Positions 1 through 6,148 of a stretch of 10,202 nt of DNA are shown piece by piece. Every line of letters starts with the position of its first letter. Position 1 is the stretch's first letter. The notes under the pieces were generated by a model. That model worked only from the letters and a program-made list of their open reading frames with translations. It ran no database searches and was not told the DNA's origin. The position numbers were made by a program, and so were the translations under genes. The stretch is from contig JAAZHN010000162.1 in the NCBI GenBank assembly GCA_012510695.1, forward strand, positions 1 to 10,202, in the 5' to 3' direction. The DNA comes from Mollicutes bacterium (GTDB lineage Bacteria; Bacillota_I; Bacilli_A; RF39; UBA660).

Positions 1-612
1 GGATCTTTTGGTAATGAAATAGCTTTTGGTTATTTAAGAGTATTTATTATTTATACTATTGCTGCTTTATTTATCTACTTTGTTATTTATTCTTTATATG
101 CCTTTATAGGTGGAGGTAAAAAAGGATTTAAAAAATATTGGCAAAATATTTTACCACCAAGTATTACCGCCCTTGCTACTTGTTCATCAGCCGCGAGTAT
201 GCCAGTTAATATTCAATCTATTAAAAACATGGGTATTTCTGATGATATTGCTAATACAACTGTATCTTTAGGAACAAGTTTTCATAAAGATGGTTCTAAT
301 TTAGGAAGCGTTTTTAAAATTATGTTTTTAGTCTATTTATTCCAAACAAGTCCAAGTTTTATTCAAGTGTTAGGTGTTTCTTTGGTCGCGACTCTTTTAG
401 TTTCAGCAGTACCAATTGGCGGAGGAACTATATCTGAGATGTTTATAATTACAACAATGGGGTTCCCAATCGCTGCCTTACCTATCTTAACAATTATCGC
501 GACTATAATCGATCCACCTGCCACTTTGTTAAATGTAGTTGGAGACTCTGCAGGATCAATGTTAATTAATCGTTTAGCTGAGAAAAGGAAATGGTTTAAA
601 AGGAAAAAATAA
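1..612 (+). CDS. Dicarboxylate/amino acid:cation symporter (SLC1/DAACS family), 3' part only
   Basis: The gene is open from the first base of the window in frame 1, so its start lies upstream. The visible 203 codons cover the C-terminal transport core. Recognisable parts are the Ser-rich HP1 loop (TCSSAASMPVN, residues 60-70), the TM7 motif in the form HKDGS (95-99; family norm NMDGT), a glycine-rich HP2 region (VPIGGGTISEMF), and the TM8 signature DPPATLLNVVGD (171-182). It ends in a basic cytoplasmic tail. Family members are trimeric elevator transporters that move acidic or neutral amino acids or dicarboxylates with Na+ or H+. Aligned by eye to GltPh, the D394, N401 and D405 equivalents are kept, but R397 is Ala, R276 is Cys, N310 is His and M311 is Lys. 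The substrate and coupling ion therefore cannot be assumed. The family call is firm; the substrate is unknown. The gene ends at a bidirectional terminator. Confidence 0.88.
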   Translation, partial: GSFGNEIAFGYLRVFIIYTIAALFIYFVIYSLYAFIGGGKKGFKKYWQNILPPSITALATCSSAASMPVNIQSIKNMGISDDIANTTVSLGTSFHKDGSNLGSVFKIMFLVYLFQTSPSFIQVLGVSLVATLLVSAVPIGGGTISEMFIITTMGFPIAALPILTIIATIIDPPATLLNVVGDSAGSMLINRLAEKRKWFKRKK

Positions 613-620
613 AGAATAAC

Positions 621-653
621 AAAAAATATTGATTGATAATCAATATTTTTTTT
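621..653. terminator. Bidirectional Rho-independent terminator between convergent genes
   Basis: A perfect 14-bp AT-rich stem (621-634 with 638-651) has a 3-base GAT loop, with an A run on one side and a T run on the other. It sits between the stop of the symporter gene (612) and the stop of the - strand gene at 652, so it can serve both. Confidence 0.85.
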
Positions 654-1236
654 ATTTTCCTTTGAAAAAATCTTTTCTAATAAATTCTAAAATCTTATTA
701 CCATCAAGATCTGCTTTTTTCTCTTCAGCATCAAGGGTCATATAGACAATTTGAAATGGCATATATTCTTCATCTAATTCAATTTCTTTAATAAATAAAT
801 CACTAATTAATTGATTAGATAAATATTTTCTTAAATCATCATGTAACATAATTGTTTTTACAACATTGTTAATGTCACCAAATGTTATTCTGTTTTTTGC
901 TTGAGAGTATTGGATTAGTAGTTTAATAATTATTCTTGATGCTTCTTTATGGTTCCTACATTGATCAACATCAGGTAAATCATTAATTCTTGTTAAAGTT
1001 TTATAATACCCTGCTCTTTTTATTACATGTTCAACTAAAGCATAACAAATTTCTTCTTCAGTATATTTGATTAAATTCTCACGATTAGATACCTTTGTAA
1101 TAAAAGAAACATTTCTTTTTAAAAAGTAAGAAATTAATCCTCCTAAAGCTTGTCTTTGATCATACTTATCTTTAGTATCATTGAATGCTGTTTTAATTTG
1201 GGAAAAGAATAATGATACATCTTCTTCATTTTTCAT
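652..1236 (-). CDS. Hypothetical helical protein, function unknown
   Basis: This encodes 194 residues with no signal peptide or membrane segment, so a cytosolic protein. I do not recognise the family. The sequence is highly charged and looks almost entirely alpha-helical. It has an N-terminal helix (residues 1-25), a middle segment around residue 90 containing DLPDVDQCRNHKEASR, and a long helical stretch after it. There is a single Cys near residue 93, and no catalytic motif is obvious. The ATG at 1236 is preceded on the - strand by a GGTGTG-type ribosome site and by its own extended -10 promoter, so it appears to be transcribed alone. It converges on the symporter gene and shares that gene's terminator. 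Base composition matches its neighbours. It is real as a gene by length, start signals and terminator, but no role can be assigned. Confidence 0.7.
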   Translation of the reverse strand: MKNEEDVSLFFSQIKTAFNDTKDKYDQRQALGGLISYFLKRNVSFITKVSNRENLIKYTEEEICYALVEHVIKRAGYYKTLTRINDLPDVDQCRNHKEASRIIIKLLIQYSQAKNRITFGDINNVVKTIMLHDDLRKYLSNQLISDLFIKEIELDEEYMPFQIVYMTLDAEEKKADLDGNKILEFIRKDFFKGK

Positions 1237-1260
1237 TCAAATCACACCATCCCTAGTGTA

Positions 1261-1269
1261 ATTATATCA
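1261..1269 (-). promoter_or_regulatory. Extended -10 promoter for the 652-1236 gene
   Basis: On the - strand the sequence reads TGATATAAT, a consensus TATAAT (plus-strand 1261-1266) with an upstream TGn extension. It lies about 25 bases before the ATG at 1236. No good -35 is present at the usual distance, which fits an extended -10 promoter. Confidence 0.6.
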
Positions 1270-1325
1270 TTTTATTTATAAGTTATATTTATAAATAACT
1301 AATATTGTGTTAATAAATGTCAAGG

Positions 1326-1403
1326 AAAGGAGAGTTAAATTTTATTTTTGCACTACTCGACTAGTCACATAACGGGTGAATTTATGGCTTCCTAGGCAAC
1401 TTA
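1326..1403. other. Unassigned GC-richer intergenic patch (possible small RNA or remnant)
   Basis: This lies between the terminator of the 1429-2001 gene and the promoter of the 652-1236 gene and belongs to neither. Bases 1350-1400 hold 24 G/C of 51 (47%), while 1261-1320 holds 6 of 60 (10%). The patch contains the palindromes GACTAGTC and CCTAGG and a possible CATAA/TTATG stem around CGGGTGAAT. On the + strand a purine-rich AAGGAGAG (1327-1334) is followed by a short open frame from TTG 1348 to TAG at 1393-1395. The 13-base spacing is too long for that to be a convincing start. The orientation and nature of the patch are unknown. Confidence 0.35.
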
Positions 1404-1425
1404 AAAACTACAACTATGTAGTTTT
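1403..1425 (-). terminator. Rho-independent terminator of the CYTH-like gene
   Basis: A 9-bp stem (1417-1425 with 1404-1412) with a 4-base loop lies just after the stop at 1429. On the - strand it ends in five T. The + strand copy also ends in TTTT, so it could stop a + strand transcript from the patch at 1326-1403. Confidence 0.7.
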
Positions 1426-1428
1426 CAT

Positions 1429-2001
1429 TTAACCATTTTGGTTTTTACTATATTTTTCTTCTTTATAATATAGCGTTCTAAGTTTATCTAAGCCTAAATC
1501 AGTATATTTGAAATCAAAACCATAACTATTTAGTTCATCGATTAATTTATTTCTTTGTTCTTCTAATGGCAAGTTATAATAATCGGCGTTATCTAAATAT
1601 ACTAGCAAACCTATATCATTAATTTCTTGCAATTGAACTTTAGTGTTCATACCGCCTTTGTAATAATGATGATCTTTCTTTTTTGTATCAAAAACTTTTA
1701 AATATCCGTTGTCTTTTAATTTGATTTCAAAATCCAAAAATTCATCTTCACTAACAAAATCAATATTTAAAGAATCTAATAATTTATTTTCTACTCTATA
1801 TCCTTCTTTAAAATTTATGTTTCTCAAACGAATACATTTTTGTTTCATTTCATTTTCTGTTAGTCCATTCAAATCATATTTTGTGTAATATATATCATGC
1901 GTCTCGCAATTAAAATCATTTTCTAATCCATTCGTTTTCAAAATTCTATCATAATATTCTAAATTTTTATCTAATTTAAACCCAACCTCAACTATTAGCA
2001 T
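1429..2001 (-). CDS. Possible CYTH / triphosphate-tunnel fold protein
   Basis: A 190-residue cytosolic protein. The order of motifs resembles the CYTH superfamily (class IV adenylate cyclase and thiamine triphosphatase type). A short N-terminal strand EVGFK (residues 5-9) stands where CYTH proteins have ExExK. Next come an aromatic stretch DIYYTKYDL (36-44), KCIRLR (55-60, like the family's xxLRxR), a basic charged middle (KKKDHHYYK, 107-115), VQLQEINDIGLLVYLD (122-137, like the qx.d.G.flEiE strand) and a helical C-terminus. CYTH enzymes bind triphosphates in a beta-barrel tunnel with metal held by the Glu residues. Here the second Glu of ExExK is Gly7, so activity is doubtful and the call is tentative. 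The ATG at 2001 has an AGGATGTG ribosome site about 10 bases upstream and its own promoter, divergent from the CapA gene. The gene is monocistronic, with a terminator at 1403-1425. Confidence 0.5.
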   Translation of the reverse strand: MLIVEVGFKLDKNLEYYDRILKTNGLENDFNCETHDIYYTKYDLNGLTENEMKQKCIRLRNINFKEGYRVENKLLDSLNIDFVSEDEFLDFEIKLKDNGYLKVFDTKKKDHHYYKGGMNTKVQLQEINDIGLLVYLDNADYYNLPLEEQRNKLIDELNSYGFDFKYTDLGLDKLRTLYYKEEKYSKNQNG

Positions 2002-2022
2002 AATTGTTCACATCCTATAAAC

Positions 2023-2051
2023 ATTCTATCTCTTTTTAATATTTTTGAAAA
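2023..2051 (-). promoter_or_regulatory. Promoter of the CYTH-like gene
   Basis: On the - strand a -35 TTTTCA (plus 2046-2051) and a -10 TAGAAT (plus 2023-2028) are separated by exactly 17 bases, about 20 bases before the ATG at 2001. Both hexamers are near consensus rather than perfect. Confidence 0.5.
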
Positions 2052-2161
2052 CCATTTTTATCATATTTATTATTTAACCTGATAATATTTTTTATAAAAT
2101 TTTAAACAAAGACAATATAATATTATTAAATAAAAGAAGTGATTTTTTTATAGTTATTAGG

Positions 2162-2184
2162 TATAATGGTTTTAGTCAAGGAGG
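2162..2184 (+). promoter_or_regulatory. -10 box and strong ribosome site of the CapA-type gene
   Basis: A perfect TATAAT lies at 2162-2167, with a second one at 2116-2121; neither has a clear -35. AAGGAGG at 2178-2184 sits 5 bases before ATG 2190 and fixes that ATG as the start. The in-frame GTG/ATG-type starts further up (such as 2166) overlap the -10 box and lack a ribosome site. If the nearer -10 is used, the 5' leader would be very short, beginning only a few bases before the ribosome site. Confidence 0.6.
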
Positions 2185-2189
2185 ATATT

Positions 2190-3458
2190 ATGAAAAAATT
2201 TATAGTAACAATTATTGCCTTAGTAACCATCCTTGGTTTAGGCTACTATACAGTTAACGAATTATATTTAAGTAAAAAGAATAAAGAAATCGAGACTGAT
2301 TTAAGGTCTTCAAGTAAAGATAAACCTTCAAGTAGTAAAGAGGTTAAAAAGCCAGAATTTACTACATTAAAGTTTGTCGCGACTGGTGATGCTCTAATTC
2401 ATGGAGCAGTTTATAAAGATGCTAAAACAGATGATGGATATGATTTTAGACCACAATTAAAGTATGTTAAACCGATTATTCAAAGTTATGATTTAGCTTT
2501 TTATAATCAAGAAACAGTTTTTGCTGGTGAAGATTATGGATTTTCTGGTTATCCAAGATTTAATTCTCCTAAAGAGGTTGGAGATGCGATGATTGATGCT
2601 GGGTTTAATGTTGTTGCACTTGCTAATAATCACTCGATTGATAAAGGAGAAAAAGGAACATTAAATTCTATTGCTTATTGGGAAGATACTGAAGTTATGT
2701 GGCATGGTTATAATAAAATCGAAAATGCTGATGATATTATGATAATGACTAAAAATGATATTACATATGCCATGTTATCTTATACATCTGTTAATAATAT
2801 TAAACCACTAAATAAAACTATTAGAGTTAATGAATATAGTTATGCTCAAGCAAAAAAAGATGTTGAATCGATTAAAGATAAAGTTGATGTCATAATTGTT
2901 TCAATTCATTGGGGAGTTGAATATTCACACACTCCAAGTTCATTTCAAATCCAAGCTGCTAAAGAACTTGCTAGTTTAGGAGTTCATATTATTTGTGGAC
3001 ATCATCCGCATGTACTCCAACCAATTACAAGAATAAATGATACTTTGGTTATATACTCATTAGGCAATTTCATTTCTGCTCAAAGAACAACTGCTCAGCT
3101 AACTGGGGCCTTAGTTGGTTTAGAAATTAAAAAAGATTATAAAACTAATAAAATAACTGTTTCAGATCCAGAGGTTGATTTAATTTATACGATTAAAAAT
3201 AATCGTTATAGAGATTTTAAATTAATGCCTTTTACAGATATAAATGATAGTATTTTACCAAACTCTAAAAAAATATATGATGATGCTTATAAAGTTATCA
3301 CAAAAATGGATGAAAATATTAAGGTAAAAGAGCTTGGTAGTAATTTAGTTAGTTTTAATAATGATAATAGTAAAAATGTTGCAGCAGTTGTGGTTCCTCA
3401 TCATGATATTGTGAAAAATGTTAAAAACGAATATTGGGAAATATTAAAAAAAAACTAA
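2190..3458 (+). CDS. Membrane-anchored CapA family protein ending in the start of a Memo-like domain
   Basis: The zero-frame product is 422 residues. An N-terminal signal anchor (MKKF plus a hydrophobic stretch to about residue 22) is followed by a Lys/Ser-rich linker (about 30-58) and then the CapA/PgsA metallophosphatase-like domain. Its marks are ATGDALIHG near residue 64, NQETVF, ALANNHSIDKG, VSIHWGVEY, CGHHPHVLQP and YSLGNFIS. CapA proteins are linked to poly-gamma-glutamate capsules and, in many Firmicutes, to envelope functions of unknown chemistry, acting outside the membrane. The CapA part looks complete by about residue 380. Residues 396-421 (VAAVVVPHHDIVKNV then EYWEILKK) match the start of Memo / AmmeMemoRadiSam protein B. 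The frame then hits TAA right after an A9 tract, while the Memo homology continues in the -1 frame (next feature). The start was chosen from AAGGAGG at 2178-2184. The CapA call is firm; the role in this cell is not known. Confidence 0.88.
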   Translation: MKKFIVTIIALVTILGLGYYTVNELYLSKKNKEIETDLRSSSKDKPSSSKEVKKPEFTTLKFVATGDALIHGAVYKDAKTDDGYDFRPQLKYVKPIIQSYDLAFYNQETVFAGEDYGFSGYPRFNSPKEVGDAMIDAGFNVVALANNHSIDKGEKGTLNSIAYWEDTEVMWHGYNKIENADDIMIMTKNDITYAMLSYTSVNNIKPLNKTIRVNEYSYAQAKKDVESIKDKVDVIIVSIHWGVEYSHTPSSFQIQAAKELASLGVHIICGHHPHVLQPITRINDTLVIYSLGNFISAQRTTAQLTGALVGLEIKKDYKTNKITVSDPEVDLIYTIKNNRYRDFKLMPFTDINDSILPNSKKIYDDAYKVITKMDENIKVKELGSNLVSFNNDNSKNVAAVVVPHHDIVKNVKNEYWEILKKN

Positions 3459-4588
3459 GATTCGATGATATAAAAAAAGTAATTGTCATTGGACCAGATC
3501 ACTTTAGTCAAAATCAAAATAAAATTACTTACTCTCTTGAAGATTGGTCATCAATTAATAAGCCTCTTAAAAGTTTTTTAGAAATACCTAGTTATTTTAA
3601 TAGTACTTACATAGATAGTTCAAAAAATGTAAAAAGAGATCACTCAATTAGTTCACAAATAAATGATGATCACACATTAAATGCTGTATGGAATGATGAA
3701 AAAAACAAATCGTTAACTTGGACTAATTATGCACCAGATCACTGTGCAGTAAACCCTCATGGAGCTGGTTATTATATTAATGATTTTGATATTAATAATG
3801 GAATAAAACTAGGAAAAACAAATGATGGAAAAATTATTTATAAAATAAATGATGATTCTGTATTAAAAGTTTTATATTTAGAGAGTAATACACTTTATGA
3901 CTCAAAACTAGAAAAATTTGTGGAAATACATTTTGATAAATATAAAGAGCATTTAATAAGTCTTACCTATAAAGATACCCTAGGTAATTGGAGAATTCTT
4001 TTAAACAGAGACTACTCTTCTGCCGGAGAATGTGGTAAACCGGTTATTTATTTATACCCAGAAAAAGATACTTTAGTTGATGTCTCAGTTGGGGCTGAGA
4101 TTACAATAAGTGAACCTCTATATCCAAAAGGTGGATGGAAAAATGTTTATGCTAAACCAAATGGCCAATTAACTTATTATAATCAAAAGTATGATTCATT
4201 ATTTTGGGAAGGTTTAGGTCATGGATCATATCCTAACTTGAATAATTTCGGAAAAGTTGTTAAACAAAAAGATCTGTTGAAAACTATTGAAAAAGACTTA
4301 GATGCTCAAGGATTAAATGAAAAAGAAATAACTGATTTTATGGAATTTTGGTCAAACAATTTACCAAAAACACCTTATGTAAAAGTTTCTTGGTTTACAA
4401 CAGAACAAATGAATAAGTTAGCTCCATTAAGAGTTAACCCAAAACCAGATACAGTTATTAGAGTTTTCTTAGATGCTAGAGGTTTATATGAACCGGTTAA
4501 ATTGACCCCACAAAAACTAACTAAAACTGAAAGAATTGGTTTTACATTAGTTGAATGGGGCGGCTACTTAAAAGTTAAAAATAAATAA
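3434..4588 (+). CDS. Frameshifted continuation: Memo fragment plus KPVIYLYP-type domain
   Basis: This frame is open from TTG 3434 (384 codons), but no ribosome site precedes it and it overlaps the CapA gene by 25 bases. It is best read as the continuation of that gene in the -1 frame from the A9 tract (3446-3454). Numbered from 3434, residues 12-76 continue the Memo-like domain: IKKVIVIGPDHFSQ (13-26, with the His expected of the family) and RDHSISSQI (68-76). Homology then stops well short of a full Memo domain, which is about 260 residues. From about residue 78 the sequence is different. It leads to GECGKPVIYLYPEK near 198-211, then YPKGGW, LFWEG, a PKPDTVIRVF segment and TERIGFTLVEWGG at the end. 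I recognise that C-terminal pattern as a widespread but functionally unassigned bacterial domain. It could be a live fusion made by frameshifting, a decaying chimera, or an indel or assembly error. A strong terminator follows. Confidence 0.6.
   Translation: MGNIKKKLRFDDIKKVIVIGPDHFSQNQNKITYSLEDWSSINKPLKSFLEIPSYFNSTYIDSSKNVKRDHSISSQINDDHTLNAVWNDEKNKSLTWTNYAPDHCAVNPHGAGYYINDFDINNGIKLGKTNDGKIIYKINDDSVLKVLYLESNTLYDSKLEKFVEIHFDKYKEHLISLTYKDTLGNWRILLNRDYSSAGECGKPVIYLYPEKDTLVDVSVGAEITISEPLYPKGGWKNVYAKPNGQLTYYNQKYDSLFWEGLGHGSYPNLNNFGKVVKQKDLLKTIEKDLDAQGLNEKEITDFMEFWSNNLPKTPYVKVSWFTTEQMNKLAPLRVNPKPDTVIRVFLDARGLYEPVKLTPQKLTKTERIGFTLVEWGGYLKVKNK
3446..3458 (+). other. A9 tract with A AAA AAC slippery heptamer next to a stop
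   Basis: Nine A (3446-3454) are followed by C and then TAA completes at 3458. Read in the CapA frame the last codons are AAA AAC TAA, preceded by A. That is the textbook -1 heptamer A AAA AAC with the stop one codon after it. A -1 ribosomal slip, or insertion of one A by RNA polymerase, would join the CapA frame to the downstream frame. No convincing downstream pseudoknot or stem was worked out. Confidence 0.6.
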
Positions 4589-4592
4589 AATT

Positions 4593-4616
4593 AAAACCAC
4601 CTGTTGGTGGTTTTTT
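4593..4616. terminator. Strong Rho-independent terminator, usable from both sides
   Basis: The stem AAAACCACC (4593-4601) pairs with GGTGGTTTT (4606-4614) around a TGTT loop. Six T follow on the + strand (4611-4616). It ends the CapA-chimera transcript. On the - strand it lies directly after the serS stop (4618) and is followed by TTTTAATTTT, so it probably ends serS too. Confidence 0.9.
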
Positions 4617-4617
4617 C

Positions 4618-5895
4618 TTAGCCTAATTTTTCTTGATTATTTAAATAAGGTCTTAAAGCAACTGGAATATTTATTGTTCCATCTTCATTTAAATTGTTTT
4701 CTAAGAATGCAATTAACATTCTTGGTGCGGCAATTACTGTATTATTTAGTGTATGAGCAAAATATTTTTCTTTACCAGCATTAACTCTTATACCTAATCT
4801 TCTTGCTTGAGCATCAGTCAAGTTTGAACAACTTCCTACTTCAAAGAATTTTTGTTGTCTTGGACTCCAAGCCTCAACATCAACACTTCGATATTTAAGA
4901 TCAGCAAGATCTCCACTACAACATTCTAGGGTTCTTACTGGTATATCCAAATTACGGAATATTTCGACTGTATAATACCACATTTTATCGTACCATTCTT
5001 CACTATCTTCTGGCTTACAAACAACGATCATTTCTTGTTTTTCAAATTGATGAACACGGTAAACTCCTCTTTCTTCAATACCATGAGCACCTACTTCTTT
5101 TCTAAAACAAGGTGAATAACTAGTCATCATATAAGGGAGTTTATCTTCTTCCAAAATTTGATCCTTAAATTTAGCAATCATTGAATGTTCACTAGTTCCA
5201 ATTAAGTATAAATCTTCATCTTCAATTTTATACATCATATTAGCTTTTTCTTGGAAACTCATTACTCCATCTACAGCTTCACTTCTAATCATAAAAGGCG
5301 GAATACAATAAGTAAATCCTTTTTCAATCATAAATTCTCTTGCATAAGTAAGAATCGCTGAATGTAACCTTGCAATATCTCCAACTAGAAAGTAAAAGCC
5401 ATTCCCGCTTATTCTTCTAGCGCTATCTAGGTCTAAACCATCAAGACTTTCCATAATATCAGTGTGATATGGTATTTCAAATTTAGGTATGGTCTTTTCA
5501 CCATACACTTCTATTTCAACATTTTCTGTATCATCCTTACCAATTGGTGCTTCAGGAGATATAATGTTTGGTATAGTCATCATTATTTCTTTTACTCTAG
5601 TTTCTAATGCTAACTCTTCTTCCTCAATCTCATTTATTTCTTTATTAATTTCTGAGACTTTCTCTTTAACTTTATTAGCTTCATCAATTTTTTTGTCTCG
5701 CATTAATAAGCCAATTGATTCACTCAATTTATTTCTTTCACTTCTTAAAGTATCTGCTTTTGCTTTTGATTCACGATACTTAATATCTAGTTCATAAACC
5801 TCATCAACAAGTGGTAATTTTTCATCTTGAAATTTCTTTTTGATGTTTTCTTTTACCAAATCCCTATTTTCTCTTATTAGTTTAATATCAATCAT
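4618..5895 (-). CDS. serS: Seryl-tRNA synthetase, divergent type-2 form
   Basis: This is a class II aminoacyl-tRNA synthetase of normal SerRS length (425 residues). It charges tRNA-Ser with serine in the cytosol. The N-terminal antiparallel coiled coil that grips the tRNA-Ser long arm spans about residues 28-105. The catalytic domain follows: motif 1 region around IPPFM (198-202), the serine/ATP site TSEH (234-237), motif 2 PCFRKE (262-267) with RVHQFEKQEM (280-289), and motif 3 PRMLIAFLEN (391-400). The protein differs from the B. subtilis/E. coli form. It has EVGAHGIEERGVYR, an ECCSGDLADLK block (324-334) and HTLNNTVIAAP in place of the usual HTLNGSGLAVG. This is the second SerRS type found in Clostridia and other bacteria, with some archaeal/eukaryotic flavour. 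The ATG at 5895 has an AGGAAGAGGG ribosome region just upstream. It is regulated by the T-box leader before it. The enzyme call is very firm. Confidence 0.97.
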   Translation of the reverse strand: MIDIKLIRENRDLVKENIKKKFQDEKLPLVDEVYELDIKYRESKAKADTLRSERNKLSESIGLLMRDKKIDEANKVKEKVSEINKEINEIEEEELALETRVKEIMMTIPNIISPEAPIGKDDTENVEIEVYGEKTIPKFEIPYHTDIMESLDGLDLDSARRISGNGFYFLVGDIARLHSAILTYAREFMIEKGFTYCIPPFMIRSEAVDGVMSFQEKANMMYKIEDEDLYLIGTSEHSMIAKFKDQILEEDKLPYMMTSYSPCFRKEVGAHGIEERGVYRVHQFEKQEMIVVCKPEDSEEWYDKMWYYTVEIFRNLDIPVRTLECCSGDLADLKYRSVDVEAWSPRQQKFFEVGSCSNLTDAQARRLGIRVNAGKEKYFAHTLNNTVIAAPRMLIAFLENNLNEDGTINIPVALRPYLNNQEKLG

Positions 5896-5914
5896 TTCCC
5901 TCTTCCTTTCTAAT

Positions 5915-6113
5915 AAAAAAACTACTTGCCTAAAAGGAGCAAATAGTTTTGCGGTACCATCCTTGATAATACTTAATTTAGATAACGGCTTAACACCGGA
6001 GTTTATTAACTCTCTCCAAAGGTAGATTTCATAAATGTTTTTACTTAGTTTGCACCAACCACTAAGTCTCTTAATAAAAACTATTTATTACTTAGCCTTC
6101 ATCAGCGATTTAC
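5915..6113 (-). promoter_or_regulatory. T-box riboswitch controlling serS (specifier UCU, Ser)
   Basis: Uncharged tRNA-Ser binding to this leader is expected to favour antitermination of serS. The T-box core GATGGTACCGC reads on the - strand at 5962-5951. The intrinsic terminator pairs plus 5939-5949 with 5919-5929 (11 bp with one G-U), followed by a T run. The competing antiterminator can form from AAGGA (around 5965-5961) and TCCTT further on. In stem I an interior loop has CTAAGTA on the 5' side, containing the AGTA S-turn. GAAATCTA is on the 3' side, placing the specifier TCT (Ser) at 6026-6024, followed by A. The T-box variable base is U, which would wobble with a G73 discriminator. Confidence 0.93.
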
Positions 6114-6119
6114 TCATTA

Positions 6120-6147
6120 ATTTTATCATACATAATGATTTTGTCAA
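6120..6147 (-). promoter_or_regulatory. serS T-box promoter
   Basis: A perfect TTGACA (plus 6142-6147) and TAAAAT (plus 6120-6125) are 16 bases apart, with an extended TGA before the -10. The -35 begins 1 base past the stop codon of the upstream gene (6149-6151). This is the best promoter in the window. Confidence 0.85.
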
Positions 6148-6148
6148 A

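Noticed and set aside
1348..1395. Small peptide gene from TTG 1348 to TAG 1395
   Set aside because: It is only 15 codons, and its possible ribosome site is 13 bases away, too far for a confident call. It is kept only as an alternative in the finding on the GC-rich patch.
2166..2189. Upstream start (ATG 2166) for the CapA-type gene
   Set aside because: It overlaps the TATAAT box and has no ribosome site, whereas ATG 2190 has AAGGAGG at 5 bases and begins a normal signal anchor.
3434..3457. Independent start (TTG 3434) for the second frame through translational coupling
   Set aside because: There is no ribosome site, and the Memo homology clearly begins in the CapA frame before this point, so a split single gene explains it better.
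5489..5797. Open frame of 102 codons on the + strand inside serS
   Set aside because: It is antisense to the serS coiled-coil and linker region, has no ribosome site and gives a low-complexity Ser/Phe-rich translation; it is a shadow of the real gene.
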